A DNA stretch of 64,000 nt from Paulinella micropora (taxonomy: Eukaryota; Cercozoa; Imbricatea; Euglyphida; Paulinellidae): the NCBI GenBank assembly GCA_019918135.1, contig WBZZ01004744.1:1-64000 (forward strand), read 5' to 3'. Shown here in pieces: positions 11,201 to 21,125 of the stretch. The translations under genes were made by a program, and so were the position numbers. Numbering within the stretch: position 1 is the first letter of the stretch; every line of letters starts with the position of its first letter. The notes under the pieces were generated by a model. The model had not been told where the DNA came from, did no database searches, and saw nothing but the letters and a program-made list of their open reading frames with translations.

Positions 11201-12603
11201 CTATTGTTATTTTGTCGTTTGATGATATACCGAGTGTTGCGGTTATGGCATTACTGAATGTTTTTGTTCCTGCTATGGTGTTAATTTAACCACCGAAGTA
11301 TCAAGAACAGAAACATCAACACCATCAACAAGATTTACATTTGTTATGCTTTGGCTTTTCATATCAATTCCCGCACTCGCATTAATTACATTGCTGAATG
11401 TTTTTGTTCCTCCTATTGTTCGGTCTCCTGTGGTTTTAATCGCCGAACTATCAAGAACAGAAACATCAATACCATCAACAAGATTGACATTCGTTATATT
11501 TTGATTCCCCATATTTAATGCTCCTGCCATACTGGCGGTGCCGTCTAATCTAAGAAAAGGAGAGTTCGTGTTTCTCCATTGTCCTGTGCTATAAATGAGC
11601 AGTTGATTGTCTGTCGCTGTTGCTATAGTCACATCGCTGTGTGTATCAATACTTCCACTCGCCGACACTTTCGCCGTGTTCGCATCGTGCTCCGTTATCC
11701 AAGTTGCGACAACTCTGCCATTTAGTTGATTTACATTTGTAATGTTTTGATTTTTCATATCAAGGCCTGCACTCGCATTTATTACATTGCTGAATGTTTT
11801 GGTTCCTCCTATGGTTTGGTCTCCTGTTGTTTTAACCGCCGAACTATCAAGAACAGAAACATCAACACCATCAACAAGATTTACATTTGTTATGTCTGCC
11901 TTCCCATATTTAATGCTCCTGCCATACTGGCGGTGCCATCTAATCTCAGAAAAGGCGAAGTCGTATTTCTCCATTGTCCTGTGCTATAAATGAGCAGTTG
12001 ATTATCGGCGGGTGTGCCTGTAATTAACACATCGCTGTGTGTATTAATTGAACCATCCGCTGACACTTTATCATTATTTGCCTCGTGCTCTGTTATCCAA
12101 GTATCAACATCTTTTGTATTTAGTAAATTAACTCCTGTTATGTTCAAATATCCGTCCATATTAATGTTGCCGAATTCATCAACATTTATCGGAAATGTTT
12201 TATTAACCCAGTTTATTGAATTATATGTTAGATAACTATTCATCGCTATTGGTGCTGTTATAACCACATCAGTCAATTTATCTAATTCAAATTCGCTTAT
12301 ATAACTTGAAGTTAATGTTGCAAATGAAGTATTGCCCAACCCATCTGTTTTTAAAACTTGATTTGCTGTGCCGTCCGCTATTGGCAGATCGTATTCATTA
12401 TTAATTGACACATACTAGCCTGTATCAGATATTAACAAAGAAGAATTGTTATTTCTTGAAGATATTATTATGTCGTCCGTCTTTGCTTGGATTGAATTTG
12501 CTTCAATATGGTCGCAGTATAATACGCCATCAATTTCTAAATCCTCATCCACTATAACAGATCCATAAAAATGATATGTCCACGGATTGCCTAAATGGTT
12601 CAT
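8237..12603 (-). pseudogene. Remnant of phage-like fibre with S74 chaperone (copy 1)
   Basis: The region is homologous to the 1,206-residue fibre at 32,988-36,608. It keeps many fibre repeats (TLTASGLITANAGL type near 9,340-9,650; GDQTIGGTKTFSN type near 11,280-11,900) and the carboxy-terminal S74 chaperone (SSDRRLKADIK near 8,600). The repeat number and order differ from copy 2. A stretch at about 9,700-10,260 reads like a discoidin/F5-8-type or carbohydrate-binding beta domain (YFAFNADQNNAW, WIKIDLGAIYRIKKYYVRSS) that copy 2 lacks. It is broken in several places. Confidence 0.8.
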
Positions 12604-12650
12604 AATTTAATAGAATTATTTTATATCGTAGTATATATAGTTTAAAAAAT

Positions 12651-13279
12651 ATGAATATATTCGGCCGATCACAAGAACAGCAGTTTATATATACTAAAAC
12701 TATTGCCGTCATTGCCACTCCAACATTGACGCGAGTTATTCAAAATGTGTATAAATCTAGAGCACTCAGATCAAGCATGACTGGCACATCATTGACAACT
12801 CTTGATACATTGGGAGTTGGTAGCAAAACAATATCTGATTTAGCAGTTGGTCAATATATAATTGTTTAACTATGGCTGCAAATCCCGTAGGCAATGGGTC
12901 CTTTCAATTTCAATTCTATTTTGATGATGGCACATATGCTTATATTCTTGATACAGAAATAACTCATTATTTTCCCGCTTTCACTAATGAAGAATTCAGT
13001 TGCAAATGGATTGTCCAAAAAACAACCACAACACAAGTTCTTTTAGCATGGCAGATTCCGGCTCCTAGTAATGATATAAGCGGACAGACGGTTAAAAAAA
13101 CGGGTCGTATTGAAACTTATCCAACTAATCGAGTTTCTGTAACCTGTGCAGAAGGCGCGAACATTTCATTGAATGTTTATTATAAACCAAGAAATGCTGA
13201 TAAGTCTATTTCATTCGACCCCTCATATTTTAGTATTGATGTGATGAAAGATATAGCACTAACCGCAGATTACATATGA
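12651..13279 (+). pseudogene. Remnant of beta-rich virion protein (copy 1)
   Basis: It is homologous to the 209-residue protein at 36,667-37,296 (MNIFGRSQEQQ start; FSIDVMKDIALTADY end). It is broken. It sits divergently to the fibre and convergent with the next gene, as in copy 2. Confidence 0.65.
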
Positions 13280-13944
13280 AACCTGTCATTCATATCTTTT
13301 AGTGTTGTTAGTTTGCCCTCGTGTTGAGATAAAACATCTCTAAAAAATGTCTTATAATCTAATTTACCATATTTAAGAATAGGTCGTTGTTCTGGTGGTA
13401 TGTGTGCGTATCTACTCTCGTGCCATTTCTTCATATCCTCCTGCATTATGGTGCGGTCATCTACTTTCATATACAAAAGTTCAAACGGATCTTTTGAAAC
13501 CTTCAAATGTGCTGTTATTATTTCATAGCAACTATACCCATCCTCGGGAGGATTTCGCTTGGCTTTTATTGGCGTTTTCTTTTCCTTCGTTGGTGCGGGC
13601 GCTTCTAAAACTGGCAATTCTTTTTCGCCAGTTCTTCTCCTACGTTAGTTTTGATTTCAGTAATACCAGTTTCCTTCAAATCACTTTCCTTACACCATTC
13701 GGCTGTAGTTTTCGCTGTATATTCTTCTGTTGTTTCTGGTTCATTGTCAAAGAATTTTTTCATCATATCGGAAGAAGGCAATAAAAGTTCAACATTATCC
13801 CCTCCTTGATTTTGTTCGGGTCGGTATTTTTCATAAAATGCTACAATATCAGTTTTTAGCGATTTGCCTCTTTGGCAGTTTTATATCGCTACTTAAATGG
13901 GTCCATTTTTCTATTTGGCTCAGATAATCTTTTTTAGTTGACAT
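13270..13944 (-). pseudogene. Remnant of 206-residue conserved protein (copy 1)
   Basis: It is homologous to 37,287-37,907, with the carboxy half (GYSCYEIITAHLKVSKDPF...) well preserved. It is broken in its first half. Confidence 0.65.
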
Positions 13945-13985
13945 GTTATATATAAGCATAACAAAACAAATCTGTTTTATATTAT

Positions 13986-16427
13986 TTATTCATCGTCATT
14001 GTCTTCGTCAAAAATCAATTCATTATCTCCATAAATAACCTTCCATTGATTTTCACATTTTTCTAAAGTTGGTAAATCTACACATCTAATTCTTATACAC
14101 TCTTCCATTGTTTTATTCTTTTCTACCACATCTGGCATCAGTTTTCTTAAATTAGTCCGGAAACTGACCCGCGAAGTGTGCGGATGATTCGCATTTGCTT
14201 TACACAATCATACAATGCTTCTTTTGAAACTTCTTTACCAAAATGAATTTCTGGTAATTGGTTTGTAATATATCCCAAGTTTAAGCAATCCAACCACCAT
14301 TTTCTTAATTTTGAAAGGGATTTCACTTTTTGTTCTCGCAGTCCCTTTGTAATGGTTGTTTCGCGATCGTTAAAATCGCTTAGGTCTCTTTCAATAACAA
14401 ACTTCGCTAGTCGTTGCCTGTCAATAGATCTAATATCTGTAATCACTTTTCTTTTCTCGTCTGGTTTCATAAGGGCCAGTTCGTCAGAAACTTCAAGGAC
14501 TAGCCATCGTTGCTCTGTGGTGCCTGCTGGCACTACCCATTCTTCGTTTGAAGCAAGGACTAAGAATAACATATTTTCTAATGTTAGATTTGGTAAATAT
14601 ATTTGTTTAAGAGTGAGTGTGTTTTCTGATACAAGTTTCTTAATTGTTCCTGCTCGTTCTTTATCACCATCTCATACCATCTCGTCCATAAATACTACAA
14701 TTGCTTTTGCGAGTTGCGCATTAAAATCGCCTAATATTTCTTTAACATCGGACGGCTGGAAGTAATAAGCGGCACCTATTATGTCTTTGAATATTTCAAG
14801 AATAATTCCCTTTCCTGCTCGTTCAGTGCTTGTCAAAACTAATGATAAATGTAGATTTTGCCATGGCTTCTGGTAAATGCTCGCGAACATATCAAGCACC
14901 TTTTTATATATGTCTTGTCTTCCCCCACACCATCTGTTTAAGATATGTTGAAAGAATGCTTCATTTTTTTCTTCTTCTGCCGTGAATGATTTCACGTCTT
15001 CTAATGTGTCCGCGGGAATTTCAAAACCCTTAAACAAATTATAAAACCCTTGTTTATCATAATCAAAGTATGCCTTAGGATCAAAGATTACGTCATTTAC
15101 TTCTCGCCTTTTCGGGTGTGTATTTCACATTTTATACAAATCAACAACATTCAATGTGGCGGGGTTTTTGCCTAGTGCTATCCAGTCCTCCTTTGATAAG
15201 TTAGTTTTTACTCTCTTGTTTTTGAAGAATGATTCCATTGCTGATTCCGTCTTGTAGCGGAATACCTGCTTACCTTTGGAATCAAAATATTTTTCAATTG
15301 TAGTTGGCTTTGCTAAGTTAGCAAAAGTGTATGAATTATTCATCCAAGCCAAAGCAGTATCTAACAACTCTGTGAATTTTTCTAAATTATTACATTCGTC
15401 GGCAAGTCGTCGTAAATCATCGATCGTGTTGATATTACGGACGACGGAGGGCGATAGATTTTTATAGTTTTGCCTTCGCAATTACTATCGTGGCCATAGA
15501 AATATAACCCATCTCTTCTCCATACTACATAGCAATTGTCGCTGTCATTTTCTTGTCCGTTTATGATACACGTTCGTGTCCCCTTGGTTCTTAAAATAAA
15601 CATTCTCTGCTTTTTTTCAACAATTTCTACATATGGTATTTTGCTGAGTATAATTTCGTGTATTTCTTCCAATGCGATATGTTGATATAGTTTCAAAGTT
15701 GTATATTCAGGAATTTTGATATTGTAAAATGCATCATCATCGGGTCGCATAATCAAATAATCGTCTATTTCTACATCTTGTAGTAGTTTCAAGGTGTTTG
15801 TTTTTGGTGTGTATGAATACGGAAGCAAAACACGATCACTACCATCTTTATGAGAGTAGATAGTGCGGAAAGCCCTGTTTTTATTATACACAGAAATATC
15901 AAGTATGGTTCGCAACTCAATATTCCTGTCGGCTCGTTCAAATGTGAAACAGAGGTCGGGGTAATCTTTTTCAATCACCGCTTCCACATATTTCCAGAAC
16001 TCTTTTTGTGTTTCGCAGTTTTCAAACACCAAGCAATTATCGTAAGAAAAATGGCACGACATTTAACCATTCTTGCTCGCATCCAAGTATCTTGCTTTTT
16101 TAGGATTATACTTCAAACCTACATTAGCAAATACATTTTCCATAAGTGTATTCCACCGCTCATACATTTTTTCGCGTGAGATTGATAATTCATCGCCATC
16201 AATGTCGGCAAACATTCGCTGGGGTTTGTTTTCCATTAATACTTCATAGTATTGTCTCTGTTCCTCTGGCGTTTTTTCAATCAACTCCACAAAATCCTCT
16301 TGATATGGCACAGTGGTGAATTGTTTGTTTCCCCACTTAATAAGGACCACATCTTGCGGTTTATCTCTCAGTGCTCTTCTTCTTGTTTCCAATACCATTG
16401 CTCATTGGTCAGTGTCGGTGCGGTCAT
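13986..16427 (-). pseudogene. Primase-helicase remnant (copy 1)
   Basis: It is homologous throughout to the 814-residue protein at 37,952-40,396: PrimPol motifs (FADIDGDE near 16,200), the helicase P-loop (TSTERAGKG near 14,815) and Walker B region (IVVFMDEM near 14,690) are recognisable. It is broken in several places. Confidence 0.8.
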
Positions 16428-16557
16428 GTTATATAGTCGCTCAGATTTTTTAACAAAAATAAATTAATTATTCTATATATCCATATATCACTATCCTTAA
16501 TAGATAAATAAAATTTTTTATATATCTTTATACAAAAAAAAAAAAAAAATCTTTTTT

Positions 16558-17073
16558 TTACTTATTCAAGCATCCACATTTAATAAATCCTTTGAATTCC
16601 CCACAAAGTTCGCAGTACTTTAATTTCTTTATGAGGCAAGTCTTGTGATAATATTTGTATCTGTTCGGATACTTTTCTACTACCTTTTTCGGAATTGCCC
16701 TATTACTATTACAATAGCAACAGAATTTAATGTTCGGATTATCAAGGGTCCTAATAAACAATGATAAATCTTCGTTCATTTCATCGTTCTTAAACCGCTT
16801 GATACATTCAGATCCCAGCACCATTTCGTTTCAGTTTTTTTAAAACATTTTTTACAATGTAGTTCTTTGTAATCTCGTGCGAACAACAACAATATTGTTC
16901 CGCCCCGTTTTCTATATTTTCCACAAGTTTCCAGTCGTTCGTGTTCCACTTTCCATCGGGCGATATAAACGAAACTGCATTGATCAGATTTAGGAAATAA
17001 TTTCCACTTACGTAATCCAAATAAAGTCTTAGGTCGTCATATGTCCAATACGATCGGCGTGAGAGGTGTCCAT
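16558..17073 (-). pseudogene. Remnant of zinc-binding protein (copy 1)
   Basis: It is homologous to the 170-residue protein at 40,538-41,050, with the CCCSHEITKNYIVKNV and LGSECIKRF motifs and the Cys-rich tail preserved. It is broken. Confidence 0.7.
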
Positions 17074-17089
17074 GGTTTATATAATAGTA

Positions 17090-17335
17090 TATATATTTGT
17101 AATGCCCCCAACGATAGCTCGTAAAAAGTCGGTAATACAACCAAACACAGTCCTCAAAAGATGAGAATGATGTCTCGTTATATTAGCTCAGTGAAGCCAA
17201 AAAGGAAAACGGCAACAGACCAGGAATAAAATGGCATCAGGTCCAATCCGGACAAATAATACTGAAAAACAAGCTGGTGCACCTGTCACCAGGAAAAGGT
17301 ACTTTTTACCGGCTATCCGGGGGGTGATGCCTACA
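17090..17335. other. About 240 bp present in copy 1 but not in copy 2
   Basis: Between the zinc protein and the small basic protein, copy 2 has only about 40 bases of AT-rich spacer (41,051-41,091). Copy 1 has an additional, less AT-rich stretch here that ends CGGCTATCCGGGGGGTGATG. It starts with a short + strand frame with a Lys/Arg-rich start, too short to identify. Confidence 0.5.
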
Positions 17336-17375
17336 TATTTTTATATGAGAATATATAAAATAAATTATATATTTT

Positions 17376-17593
17376 TTAACATGTTATTACGAAAAGCCCT
17401 TAATTCAGGTAATTCCTCCTTTTGTTTTTCATATTTCTCCTTCCGTAATAATTTTATTCTTTCTTGGTTCTTATAATAGTATGCTTTGGCATTTGCCCTA
17501 TTCTTATCAGGATGAGCCTTCAAAAATGCTTTTGCCCTTTCCATTCTCCGTTAAAATACTTCTTCCTTAGTGAATTGAGGCGTCCTCTGCATT
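17376..17593 (-). pseudogene. Remnant of small basic protein at the TIR border (copy 1)
   Basis: It is homologous to the 75-residue protein at 41,092-41,319 and broken. It marks the last gene before the terminal repeat in both copies. Confidence 0.55.
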
Positions 17594-17898
17594 ATGTGTC
17601 CCTATATAATAATTATATTATTTTAATTATTTTAAATTATAAATCTAAATAAACCCTGATATTCTTCTTTTCTTAATGAAAGGTTAGACAACTTGGACAA
17701 GTTAAAAAATAGATAAAGAAGAAAAATATAAGAAATAATGAAATTTAATACTTAAAAAGTGTCTAACATTTAAAAAAGATACTTGGCCGTGTCCGACCAT
17801 GGAGTTGGACATACTACAAACAAAATTACTTTCGTCTCCCCTGCTCTTATATTCACTCATTAAATTATGTATTAAGTATACAATGAATAGTATATATA

Positions 17899-18216
17899 AT
17901 GAGTTCTACCATAGAAGAAATAAAGGCAGTGGTTTTAGTCTCCCTGATTCAAGGATGCAACGATATAGAGCAAAATATGTGGAAAATAATAAGGAGAAAA
18001 TTAAAGAGAGAAGCAAATAAAGATAAGATAAATAAACAACGAAGGGAATATTATAAGAAAAGTAAGGATAAGATCCAAGAGCAACAAAAGAAATATAGAG
18101 AAATTAATAAGGAAGTATTAGGCAAATACAAAGAAGAATATCTCAAACAGAAAGATAAAGAGAAGCAGAAAGAAACAGATCCTAATGTTGAATATTTAAA
18201 ATCCCTCCAATTCTGA
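17899..18216 (+). CDS. Terminal-repeat gene of the copy-1/copy-3 lineage, Lys/Glu-rich
   Basis: This is a 105-residue highly charged protein with a long predicted helix (EYYKKSKDKIQEQQKKYREI). The same gene is present, inverted and degraded, at 44,377-44,708 in copy 3, so it belongs to the terminal repeat of this lineage. It occupies the place held in copy 2 by the 232-residue coiled-coil gene. The composition suggests nucleic-acid binding; no family recognised. The 17,600-17,898 stretch before it holds GTCCGAC/TTGGACA short repeats and promoter-like AT sequence. Confidence 0.55.
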   Translation: MSSTIEEIKAVVLVSLIQGCNDIEQNMWKIIRRKLKREANKDKINKQRREYYKKSKDKIQEQQKKYREINKEVLGKYKEEYLKQKDKEKQKETDPNVEYLKSLQF

Positions 18217-18412
18217 TCATCAGTAAAATAATATCGTTAGCCCTGTAGCGGATAAACCAATTTTGGTCAAAAAGGATTTTTTTGCCGATCGTCCAAGGAG
18301 AAAAGCAAAAAGTAATTTTTTTTTCTCCCTTACTCGTGTGGCTATCGCCCCCTCCCCCCACGAACTTCGTTCGTTGCCCCCTCCCACGTTTTTGTTTTTG
18401 ATGATCAAGTTG

Positions 18413-18801
18413 ATCATTTATGTATATAGACCTGTCCATTTGTGAATTAAATACAAGCACAGAAACACAGAAAAACACACACAGGAAGACAGGAAACACA
18501 CACAGGGAAGCACAAAACATACCTTTGTTTTACAAAAATACGACAAACTAAGCAGACTAAGGAAGATTTAGACAAAATAACGACAAAACCATATAAACGA
18601 AGTTTATATACATTTTTATGAAATAAAATGGGTTTTTGTCGTTATTTTGTCTAAATCTTCCTTAGTCTGCTTAGTTTGTCGTATTTTTGTAAAACAAAGG
18701 TATGTTTTGTGCTTCCCTGTGTGTGTTTCCTGTCTTCCTGTGTGTGTGTTTTCTGTGTTTCTGTGCTTGTATTTAATACACGAATGGACAGGTCTATAAA
18801 A

Positions 18802-18808
<7 letters not shown>
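18413..18808. repeat. Terminal palindrome A (end of copy 1)
   Basis: Two arms of roughly 175 bp are near-perfect reverse complements around a short AT-rich centre near 18,610. The outer motifs are TGATCATTTATG on the left and ATAAATATATA on the right, with GACCTGTCCA / TGGACAGGTC inside. The centre contains a CATTTTTATGAAATAAAATG-like core shared with palindrome B. Long reading frames across it are by-products of the symmetry and not genes. Confidence 0.9.
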
Positions 18809-18833
<25 letters not shown>

Positions 18834-18839
<6 letters not shown>

Positions 18840-19240
18840 GTTGGATAGACAGGTCTATGTTTTATATTATAAAATAAGCATTAGAAACATAAAAACACAA
18901 CATAGGACACAACAAAAACGGACATTCAAACATATCAAAAACATATCTTTGTTTCACAAAAAACGACACATGAAGCACACTAAGAGAGATTTCAACGAAA
19001 TAACGATAAAAAACACATTTTATTTCATAAAATGGTATATATACTGCGTATATAATGTTTTTTATCGTTATTTCGTTGAAATCTCTCTTAGTGTGCTTCA
19101 TGTGTCGTTTTTTGTGAAACAAAGATATGTTTTTGATATGTTTGAATGTCCGTTTTTGTTGTGTCCTATGTTGTGTTTTTATGTTTCTAATGCTTATTTT
19201 ATAATATAAAACATAGACCTGTCTATCCAACATAAATGAT
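18834..19240. repeat. Terminal palindrome B (left end of copy 2)
   Basis: Arms of about 183 bp flank a centre of about 41 bp near 19,037. It starts ATTTATGTTGGATAGACAGG and ends with its complement followed by TGATCA. The identical palindrome in reverse orientation ends the element on the right (43,288-43,694). It could form a cruciform, a parvovirus-like hairpin end, or be the replicated form of a closed hairpin telomere. Confidence 0.92.
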
Positions 19241-19307
19241 CACACCACAAACGGGGGCGGGGGGATAACACAATGAGAAAACCCAAGTCAATTAATAAAA
19301 AATGATT

Positions 19308-19775
19308 TTAATCAATGGGGACAAACCAATTGATGCTCTCTTCGTTATCTCCCACTTTTTTCATTAAAGCAGAGAGGGAGGGAAAGACAAGGATTTCCTC
19401 CCTCCCCCCAACCTGAAGCGAAACGAGAAAGTAAGTTTTCTTTCTCGGGTTCCTCATGGTTCTGTCCAGAGGAACCCAAGCGAAAAGATAATCCTCGCTT
19501 CGCTCATCATGGCGAGTAAAATACTTGACATCCTTTTGAAAGGCGTCAAAACCATTCACCAAACTAAGCCCAACAAACCCAGCAGACACGCGCGTGAGTT
19601 GCATGTCTTCGGCAGGGGCTTTCTTTTCAACCCGCTCCCAAGTCTTCCAGAAACCTACAACCACATTCATTAATATCTCAAACATGTTTAAGATTGAGGA
19701 CTTACCAGCAGGGGCAGGGGTAGGGGCGATGTTCATTTCGCCGAGTTGGTCGGCTACTTCATTCGGCTCTCCCAT
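19308..19775 (-). CDS. Terminal-repeat gene 1 (155 residues), left copy
   Basis: This open frame lies inside the left terminal repeat of copy 2 and is repeated at 42,753-43,163 in the right repeat. The amino end is polar (MGEPNEVADQLGEMNIAPTP), the middle is amphipathic (ILNMFEILMNVVVGFWKTWE) and the carboxy half is mixed alpha/beta. I do not recognise it. Being in the terminal repeat, it is present twice per genome, as are dosage-sensitive or host-interaction genes in many linear DNA viruses (analogy only). Confidence 0.6.
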   Translation of the reverse strand: MGEPNEVADQLGEMNIAPTPAPAGKSSILNMFEILMNVVVGFWKTWERVEKKAPAEDMQLTRVSAGFVGLSLVNGFDAFQKDVKYFTRHDERSEDYLFAWVPLDRTMRNPRKKTYFLVSLQVGGREEILVFPSLSALMKKVGDNEESINWFVPID

Positions 19776-19929
19776 ATTCTATCACACACCAAAAAGCATG
19801 TGTGATAGAAATTTCTTTGAATAAGGGTGGGGTGTTAAACCCCTTGGTTTTGAAAAAAACCAATGTATGTTGATAATGTTGATTTTTAAATCAACATATT
19901 TTAGATCAACATTTTACACTAAAGTCTTT

Positions 19930-20472
19930 TTATTCCGAGTTGCTATCCGCACTCTCGGTTCTATAGACTCTGTGCATGTTTCTGTTATATTCTCGTTTAA
20001 TGCTAACATTAATACTATCATTTACGTATTCGTTAATACCATCACTGGAGTATTTATTAAACGAAGAATTAAATGATAAATGTTCTTTTTCAATACCAAC
20101 GAGAATTTTATTCATAACAATAGCGGAAAGTTGGCCACGATTGTCATTTTTCCACTTATAGAAATTATCTCGTTCTTTGTTTATTTTTTTTTCCAATTTC
20201 TTTTTTCTCAAGCGAACAATTCGGTCTTCCTCTACTTCATTATTTTCAATAATTAATCGTCGCATCATCTCATTTATAGCCTCTAGTTTTACTACGTCAG
20301 GCTGTTTCTTTTCAACGAGACGAGAAATTTCTTTATCTGCTTTAGAAATTCTTTCTTCGCATACTATTTTATCTTTTTTAAGTCTGTCTATTCCTGTTTG
20401 TCGTATTTCAAATTCCTCAACCCATTCATTTTTAGTTTTATTTTCTCGTGGGATTAGAGACATGGTTTCCAT
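19930..20472 (-). CDS. Terminal-repeat gene 2 (coiled coil), left copy
   Basis: The start is placed at the METMSLIPREN methionine; the open frame extends further upstream (to 20,628), but that part runs across a 20-bp palindrome and repeats (GACAGCCA units) and is better read as promoter DNA. Residues about 20-100 form a long Lys/Glu/Arg coiled coil (KKDKIVCEERISKADKEISR). The tail is Ser/Asn-rich. It may bind DNA through basic helices. The right-hand copy is at 42,061-42,596. The position next to repeated palindromes suggests a role in regulation or in replication from the terminal repeat (inference). Confidence 0.6.
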   Translation of the reverse strand: METMSLIPRENKTKNEWVEEFEIRQTGIDRLKKDKIVCEERISKADKEISRLVEKKQPDVVKLEAINEMMRRLIIENNEVEEDRIVRLRKKKLEKKINKERDNFYKWKNDNRGQLSAIVMNKILVGIEKEHLSFNSSFNKYSSDGINEYVNDSINVSIKREYNRNMHRVYRTESADSNSE

Positions 20473-20531
20473 GAAAACCTGTCCAGACAGAATTCCGATT
20501 TTTTGTCTGAAGCCTACAGACAGCCAGACAG

Positions 20532-20551
20532 CCAGACAGCGCGCTGTCTGG
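20532..20551. promoter_or_regulatory. 20-bp perfect palindrome upstream of TIR gene 2
   Basis: CCAGACAGCGCGCTGTCTGG, preceded by tandem GACAGCCA units, lies 60-80 bases upstream of the coiled-coil gene start. It is repeated at 41,975-41,994. It is a likely binding site for a dimeric protein. Confidence 0.5.
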
Positions 20552-20656
20552 GTGTTGCTGGTGGTTTTCCCGAAAATAGAATTTTCTAGAATTTTCTTTA
20601 AAAAAATAGACTGGCGGTAATACTTCAAATACCATTTTTTTCAACAAATTATTTAG

Positions 20657-20758
20657 GGTTCCGTGTGGTGGCAAAATGGTTAGTAAGCACATCGTGAAAA
20701 AAATAGTTGCAAGTTCAATTCTAATTGATGTTTTTCCACCGCACGGCAACCTTTTTTT
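20657..20758 (+). ncRNA. Pol III-like hairpin in the terminal repeat (tRNA-related?)
   Basis: The ends GGTTCCGTGTGGTGG and CCACCGCACGGCAACC pair over about 14 bp. Inside are TGGCAAAATGG, which fits an A box, and GTTCAATTC, which fits a B box. A run of seven T follows directly, as in Pol III terminators. It does not fold as a canonical tRNA (no proper T arm). The same sequence occurs inverted at 41,769-41,869. It may be a tRNA-derived small RNA gene or a structural hairpin; uncertain. Confidence 0.35.
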
Positions 20759-20825
20759 GCTTAGCCATAACATTTTTTGGGTGAATATAAGAGCAGTGGG
20801 AGTGATAATACCTTCTCCTGTTGCT

Positions 20826-21125
20826 GTCCGACCTTAAGGTCGGCCGTGTCCGACCCTGTTTTTTAAAGGTCGGCCACTTTTTCCTCATTAAATTTCGGTA
20901 TTTATTATATAATTCTTCTTCGTATTAACTTTTTTTTATAGTGTCCGACCTGTCCGACCTTTTATTAAAAAAAAAAAAATTTTCCTCCTGTCCCCCTTTT
21001 GTCTAATAGACCTAAAAAAATTTCTAAAAAAAAAAGGTCTGACTCGGACACCTCGGACACGATTAATACTAAAACGAATTTCTCTCTCTTGAGTGCTTAA
21101 TAGCACTCTCAGGTGTCCGACCTTG
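20826..21125. promoter_or_regulatory. GTCCGACC iteron cluster, candidate origin (left)
   Basis: At least eight copies of a GTCCGAC / GTCGGAC-type unit occur here in both orientations (20,826; 20,839; 20,848; 20,867; 20,943; 20,952; 21,043; 21,052; 21,113), interleaved with AT-rich stretches and a 7-bp stem hairpin GAGTGCT/AGCACTC at 21,091-21,108. The arrangement resembles an iteron-type replication origin or a resolvase-binding region. It lies directly upstream of the resolvase gene and is mirrored at about 41,400-41,705. Confidence 0.55.

Larger units (their letters stand above)
1..18808. mobile_element. Polinton-like element, copy 1 (old, broken, left end outside window)
   Basis: This AT-rich block has the same gene order and orientation as the better preserved copy at 18,834-43,694, from the start of the major capsid gene at the window edge to a terminal palindrome at 18,413-18,808. 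Most larger genes are broken, on the order of twenty breaks in all, while several small genes remain open. It differs from copy 2 in carrying a GIY-YIG nuclease remnant, a tandem duplication around the packaging ATPase, and a different terminal-repeat gene. It is judged clearly older than copy 2. Assignment to the Polinton-like virus group rests on the capsid, ATPase and primase-helicase set and on the lack of a retroviral-type integrase or PolB; it is inference. Confidence 0.85.
17600..18808 (-). repeat. Right terminal repeat of copy 1 (other TIR type)
   Basis: It matches, in inverted orientation, the start of copy 3 (about 43,712-45,150): the same small Lys/Glu-rich gene, the same GC-rich patch (CCCCCACGAACTTCGTTCGT near 18,355) and the same kind of terminal palindrome. 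It does not carry the two genes found in the copy-2 terminal repeat. The inner edge is approximate. Confidence 0.75.

Noticed and set aside
18676-19233. Overlapping open frames of 120-180 codons on both strands near the junction
   Set aside because: They run through the long palindromes, so both strands encode the same peptide; this follows from symmetry, not from coding selection. The same applies at 43,294-43,779.
18413-19240. The palindromes as ordinary MITE insertions
   Set aside because: Their placement exactly at both ends of copy 2 and at the ends of copies 1 and 3, with inward-facing TGATCA boxes, fits element termini better. A MITE origin cannot be fully excluded without other loci.
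20657-20751. A canonical tRNA gene
   Set aside because: A- and B-box-like motifs exist, but the T arm does not pair and the distance from the B box to the 3' end is too long. Kept only as a Pol III-like hairpin.
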